Below are positions 6,427 to 8,537 of a DNA stretch of 8,537 bases, in pieces. Both the position numbers and the translations under genes were made by a program. The DNA is from Catenibacillus sp964565805. GTDB lineage: Bacteria; Bacillota; Clostridia; Lachnospirales; Lachnospiraceae. The stretch is from contig CAZMGH010000063.1 in assembly GCA_964565805.1 (NCBI GenBank), positions 1 to 8,537 of the forward strand, read 5' to 3'. Below the pieces are notes generated by a model. It was not told the DNA's origin, did no database searches, and saw only the letters and a program-made list of their open reading frames with translations. Numbering within the stretch: the first letter of the stretch is position 1; each line of letters starts with the position of its first letter.

Positions 6427-7179
6427 ATGATTGTAGAAAAACTAATAAAAAAATATGACGGAAAAACAGTAGTGGATTCTGTCAGCTTTGAAATTCCTAA
6501 GGGCAAGGTTCTTTCTCTCATCGGACCTAATGGCGCGGGAAAGTCTACGGTTATGGGAATTATTTCCCGGCTGATCGCAAGGGACAGCGGTATAGTGTCC
6601 TTTGACGGAAAGGATATTGGAAAATGGAAAAGTAAGGAGTTGTCCAAACGGTTGGCGATACTGACGCAAACCAACAATATCCAAATGAAGCTGACGGTAC
6701 GGGAACTGGTTTCTTTTGGACGGTTTCCTTATTCAGGAAATCATCTGACAAAAGAAGATGAGGCAATCGTGGATCAGGCTCTTGAATACATGGAGCTGGA
6801 GGAATTTGCAGACCGGTTTATTGATGAGCTGTCCGGAGGCCAACGGCAAAGAGCCTATATTGCCATGGTTATTGCTCAGGATACAGAATATGTGCTTTTA
6901 GACGAACCGACCAATAATCTGGACATCTATCATGCTACCAATATGATGAAAATCGTCCGCCGTTTGTGCGATGAGCTGGGAAAAACGGTGATCCTTGTGC
7001 TTCATGAAATTAATTACGCAGCTTTTTATTCCGACTATATATGCGCATTTGTAGATGGTAAAATAGCAAAATTCGGAACTGTAAGGGAGGTGATGACCAA
7101 AGAAAATCTGGCCGAAATCTATAAGGTTGACTTTGAAATCATGGAGATTTCAGGAAAGCCCCTGTCTATTTATTACTAA
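6427..7179 (+). CDS. yclP: Iron-siderophore ABC transporter ATP-binding protein, YclP/CeuD type
   Basis: This cytoplasmic ATPase powers the two permeases. All nucleotide-binding motifs are intact in the 250 residues: Walker A GPNGAGKST (33-41), Q-loop Gln81, signature LSGGQ (135-139), Walker B YVLLDE (155-160, catalytic Glu160), D-loop NNLD (163-166) and H-switch His193. The order and the spacing of LSGGQRQRAYIAMVIAQ are typical of the iron-siderophore (FepC/FhuC) branch. The start is supported by AGGAGA about 8 nt upstream, within the end of the yclO-type gene, so translation is probably coupled. A 111-nt structured gap separates it from the binding-protein gene. Confidence 0.93.
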   Translation: MIVEKLIKKYDGKTVVDSVSFEIPKGKVLSLIGPNGAGKSTVMGIISRLIARDSGIVSFDGKDIGKWKSKELSKRLAILTQTNNIQMKLTVRELVSFGRFPYSGNHLTKEDEAIVDQALEYMELEEFADRFIDELSGGQRQRAYIAMVIAQDTEYVLLDEPTNNLDIYHATNMMKIVRRLCDELGKTVILVLHEINYAAFYSDYICAFVDGKIAKFGTVREVMTKENLAEIYKVDFEIMEISGKPLSIYY

Positions 7180-7189
7180 CTTAAGTCCT

Positions 7190-7236
7190 AAAGCAAAGTC
7201 AGGCGTGCTTCTTGCGGGCCAGACAGGATATGCTTT
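7190..7236 (+). other. Imperfect intercistronic hairpin between ATPase and binding-protein genes
   Basis: Nested pairs can form: AAAGCA/TGCTTT (7190-7195 with 7231-7236), GTC/GAC (7198-7200 with 7222-7224), GGC/GCC (7202-7204 with 7218-7220) and TGC/GCG with one wobble around a TTCTT loop. No T-tract follows, so it is not a terminator. Such stems often shield the ends of processed mRNA, which would let the lipoprotein be made in excess over the membrane parts. The pairing is seen; the role is inferred. Confidence 0.4.
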
Positions 7237-7290
7237 GGAAATATTAACCCATATGGCCTGGAAAAGGGCTACAAAACAAAGGAGGAAGAT

Positions 7291-8376
7291 ATGAAGAAAT
7301 TTATTGCATTGATTTTAGGTATCGTAATGACATTAAGTCTTGCCGCTTGCGGCAGCGAGAGCACAGTTTCAGGAGATGGTGATGCGTCAGCTGCTGAAAC
7401 TGAAAGTACTTCAGAGCTTGAGAGCGCTTCTGATGCTGACTCTGATACGGAGGACACATCTGTATCCGAAGAAGATACGAGCGGCAGCGCTGCTGCAGGG
7501 GATACGGTAACTATCCAAAGCCTTAATGCAGAAGGCGTTGAGGCAGATTTGGAAGTTCCTTATGATCCGCAGCGTATTGCTATTTTAGATATGGCAAGCC
7601 TGGATATTTTGGATAGTATTGGTGTTGGAGATCGTGTTGTAGGCTCTGCCCAGACTTCCCTAGATTATCTTCAGGATTATGTGACCGATGAAAATGTGGT
7701 GGATCTTGGAACTATCAAAGAGGCTGATCTGGAAGCTGTTATGTCCTGCGAGCCGGATATTATCTTTATAGGCGGACGTCTTTCTTCATCTTATGACGCG
7801 TTAAGTGAAATTGCTCCGGTGGTTTACCTGGCAACAGATACAGATCTGGGTGTTGTGGAAAGTGTGCGGAAAAATGCGTCTACCATAGCATCGATTTTCG
7901 GCCTTGAGGATCAGGTAGACGCTCTTATGGCAGACTTTGACAGCCGTATCGAAACACTGGCTGCATTTGCGGAAGGTAAGACCGCGATCGTTGGTATGTG
8001 TACCAGCGGAAGTTTTAATGTTCTCGGAAATGATGGACGGTGCTCTTTGATCGGTAGGGAGATCGGATTTGAAAACATTGGTGTAGACGCAGACATAGAT
8101 ACATCGACTCATGGAAATGAAGCATCCTTTGAGTTTATTGTGGAGAAAAACCCGGATTATATTTTTGTAATGGATCGGGATGCCGCAATTGCTACAGAAG
8201 GAGCGCAGCTTGCTCAGGAAATTATGGAAAATGAGCTTGTTATGGGAACCGATGCGTATCAAAACGGCAACATTGTATACCTTGCCAATCCGGCAGTTTG
8301 GTACACCGCTGAAGGCGGTATCACTGCTCTTGATATTATGCTTTCTGACCTTGAAAGCGAGCTTTTAACTGAATAA
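7291..8376 (+). CDS. yclQ: Iron-siderophore substrate-binding lipoprotein, YclQ/CeuE type
   Basis: The 361-residue lipoprotein captures ferric siderophore outside the cell and delivers it to the permeases. A signal peptide (1-19) ends in the lipobox LAAC with lipid-anchored Cys20. Residues 21-70 form a long Ser/Asp/Glu-rich linker. The class III binding domain follows, with PQRIAILDMASLDILDSIG at its start. IFIGGR (Arg163), NDGR (Arg250), STHG (His274), MDRD (Arg296) and VWYTAEGG (Tyr338) line up with the residues of Campylobacter CeuE reported as its basic pocket (Arg118, Arg205, Arg249) and iron ligands (His227, Tyr288). The intervals are near-identical. This supports a catecholate ligand such as enterobactin fragments or petrobactin; which one is not readable from sequence. 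AAAGGAGG at 7278-7285 lies 5 nt before ATG, the strongest ribosome binding site of the operon. The family is usually about 310-330 residues; the excess is the linker. Confidence 0.93.
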   Translation: MKKFIALILGIVMTLSLAACGSESTVSGDGDASAAETESTSELESASDADSDTEDTSVSEEDTSGSAAAGDTVTIQSLNAEGVEADLEVPYDPQRIAILDMASLDILDSIGVGDRVVGSAQTSLDYLQDYVTDENVVDLGTIKEADLEAVMSCEPDIIFIGGRLSSSYDALSEIAPVVYLATDTDLGVVESVRKNASTIASIFGLEDQVDALMADFDSRIETLAAFAEGKTAIVGMCTSGSFNVLGNDGRCSLIGREIGFENIGVDADIDTSTHGNEASFEFIVEKNPDYIFVMDRDAAIATEGAQLAQEIMENELVMGTDAYQNGNIVYLANPAVWYTAEGGITALDIMLSDLESELLTE

Positions 8377-8380
8377 GGTT

Positions 8381-8426
8381 AAGGGGCTGCTGCACTAAGC
8401 GATTGGTGTAACAGCCCCTTTGCAAT
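8381..8426 (+). terminator. Terminator of the siderophore transport operon
   Basis: AAGGGGCTG pairs with CAGCCCCTT (8381-8389 with 8412-8420). After a single C/A mismatch, TGCAC pairs with GTGTA (8391-8395 with 8406-8410, one wobble), around a 10-nt loop. The stem begins 5 nt after the lipoprotein stop codon. The following T-run is short and broken, but the stem is strong and well placed. Confidence 0.75.
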
Positions 8427-8451
8427 TTCTTCCGAAAAAATAACTATGCTG

Positions 8452-8535
8452 AAGTGAAAAGTTTATTTCCACTTTGAAAGATGGGAAAAGAAAAGTGGCA
8501 ATTACTCTTACAAAAATGAGTGATTGCTGCTTTTT
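8452..8535 (+). promoter_or_regulatory. Attenuator-like leader with mutually exclusive hairpins, ending in a T-tract
   Basis: Four segments can pair in alternative ways. AAGTG (8452-8456) can pair with CACTT (8470-8474). CCACTTT (8469-8475) can instead pair with AAAGTGG (8492-8498). That last stretch is also the 5' arm of a 13-bp hairpin, GTGGCAATTACTC with GAGTGATTGCTGC (8495-8507 with 8518-8530, some wobble), followed by five T's and extended by AAAA/TTTT pairing. The layout is that of an attenuator for a plus-strand gene to the right. The hairpin could also serve as a two-way terminator, since the minus strand also has T-runs after it. No gene is visible here. Confidence 0.45.
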
Positions 8536-8537
8536 CT

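Noticed and set aside
7801..8262. 153-residue open frame on the minus strand
   Set aside because: It is antisense to the binding lipoprotein and has no recognisable features.
1..8537. Insertion sequence, phage, CRISPR or tRNA gene
   Set aside because: No terminal repeats flanking a transposase, no regularly spaced repeats and no tRNA-like cloverleaf were seen on either strand.

Overview
The window looks like ordinary chromosome of an anaerobic gut-type member of the Clostridia, probably Lachnospiraceae. The reasons are moderate G+C, strong AGGAGG-type Shine-Dalgarno sequences, and a membrane-anchored zinc-ribbon/TPR/DUF3160 protein of a kind common in that group. The taxonomic call is inference. 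No mobile element, tRNA, rRNA or CRISPR array was seen.

Left part, minus strand (1-4187): the window opens inside a Fic-family protein gene, cut by the left edge in the middle of its catalytic motif. Its promoter is overlapped by a long near-perfect dyad, a good operator candidate. To its right lies a separate two-gene minus-strand unit. The large surface protein (zinc ribbon, one membrane span, TPRs, DUF3160) comes first, followed 4 nt later by a 200-residue membrane-anchored protein of unknown function. A perfect 15-bp hairpin over the last codons of that second gene appears to end transcription.

Centre (4044-4418): this divergent control region carries two good sigma-A-type promoters facing opposite ways. 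On the right-hand side, the promoter is followed by a short leader with an intrinsic terminator placed before the first transporter gene, so that operon is probably controlled by attenuation or read-through. On both sides the best-placed Shine-Dalgarno points to a non-standard start codon, ATT for the DUF3160 protein and ATA for the first permease.

Right part, plus strand (4404-8376): four genes in the order permease, permease, ATPase, binding lipoprotein. They match the YclNOPQ (Bacillus petrobactin) and CeuBCDE (Campylobacter enterobactin) type of iron-siderophore importer. The binding protein keeps the His/Tyr iron ligands and the three pocket arginines of CeuE at matching spacing, which points to a catecholate siderophore. 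No siderophore biosynthesis gene is present, so use of siderophores made by others is a reasonable inference. The first three genes overlap or nearly touch. The lipoprotein gene follows a structured 111-nt gap and is closed by a strong hairpin terminator. The last ~85 nt look like a second attenuator, with mutually exclusive hairpins ending in a T-tract, belonging to a gene beyond the right edge.
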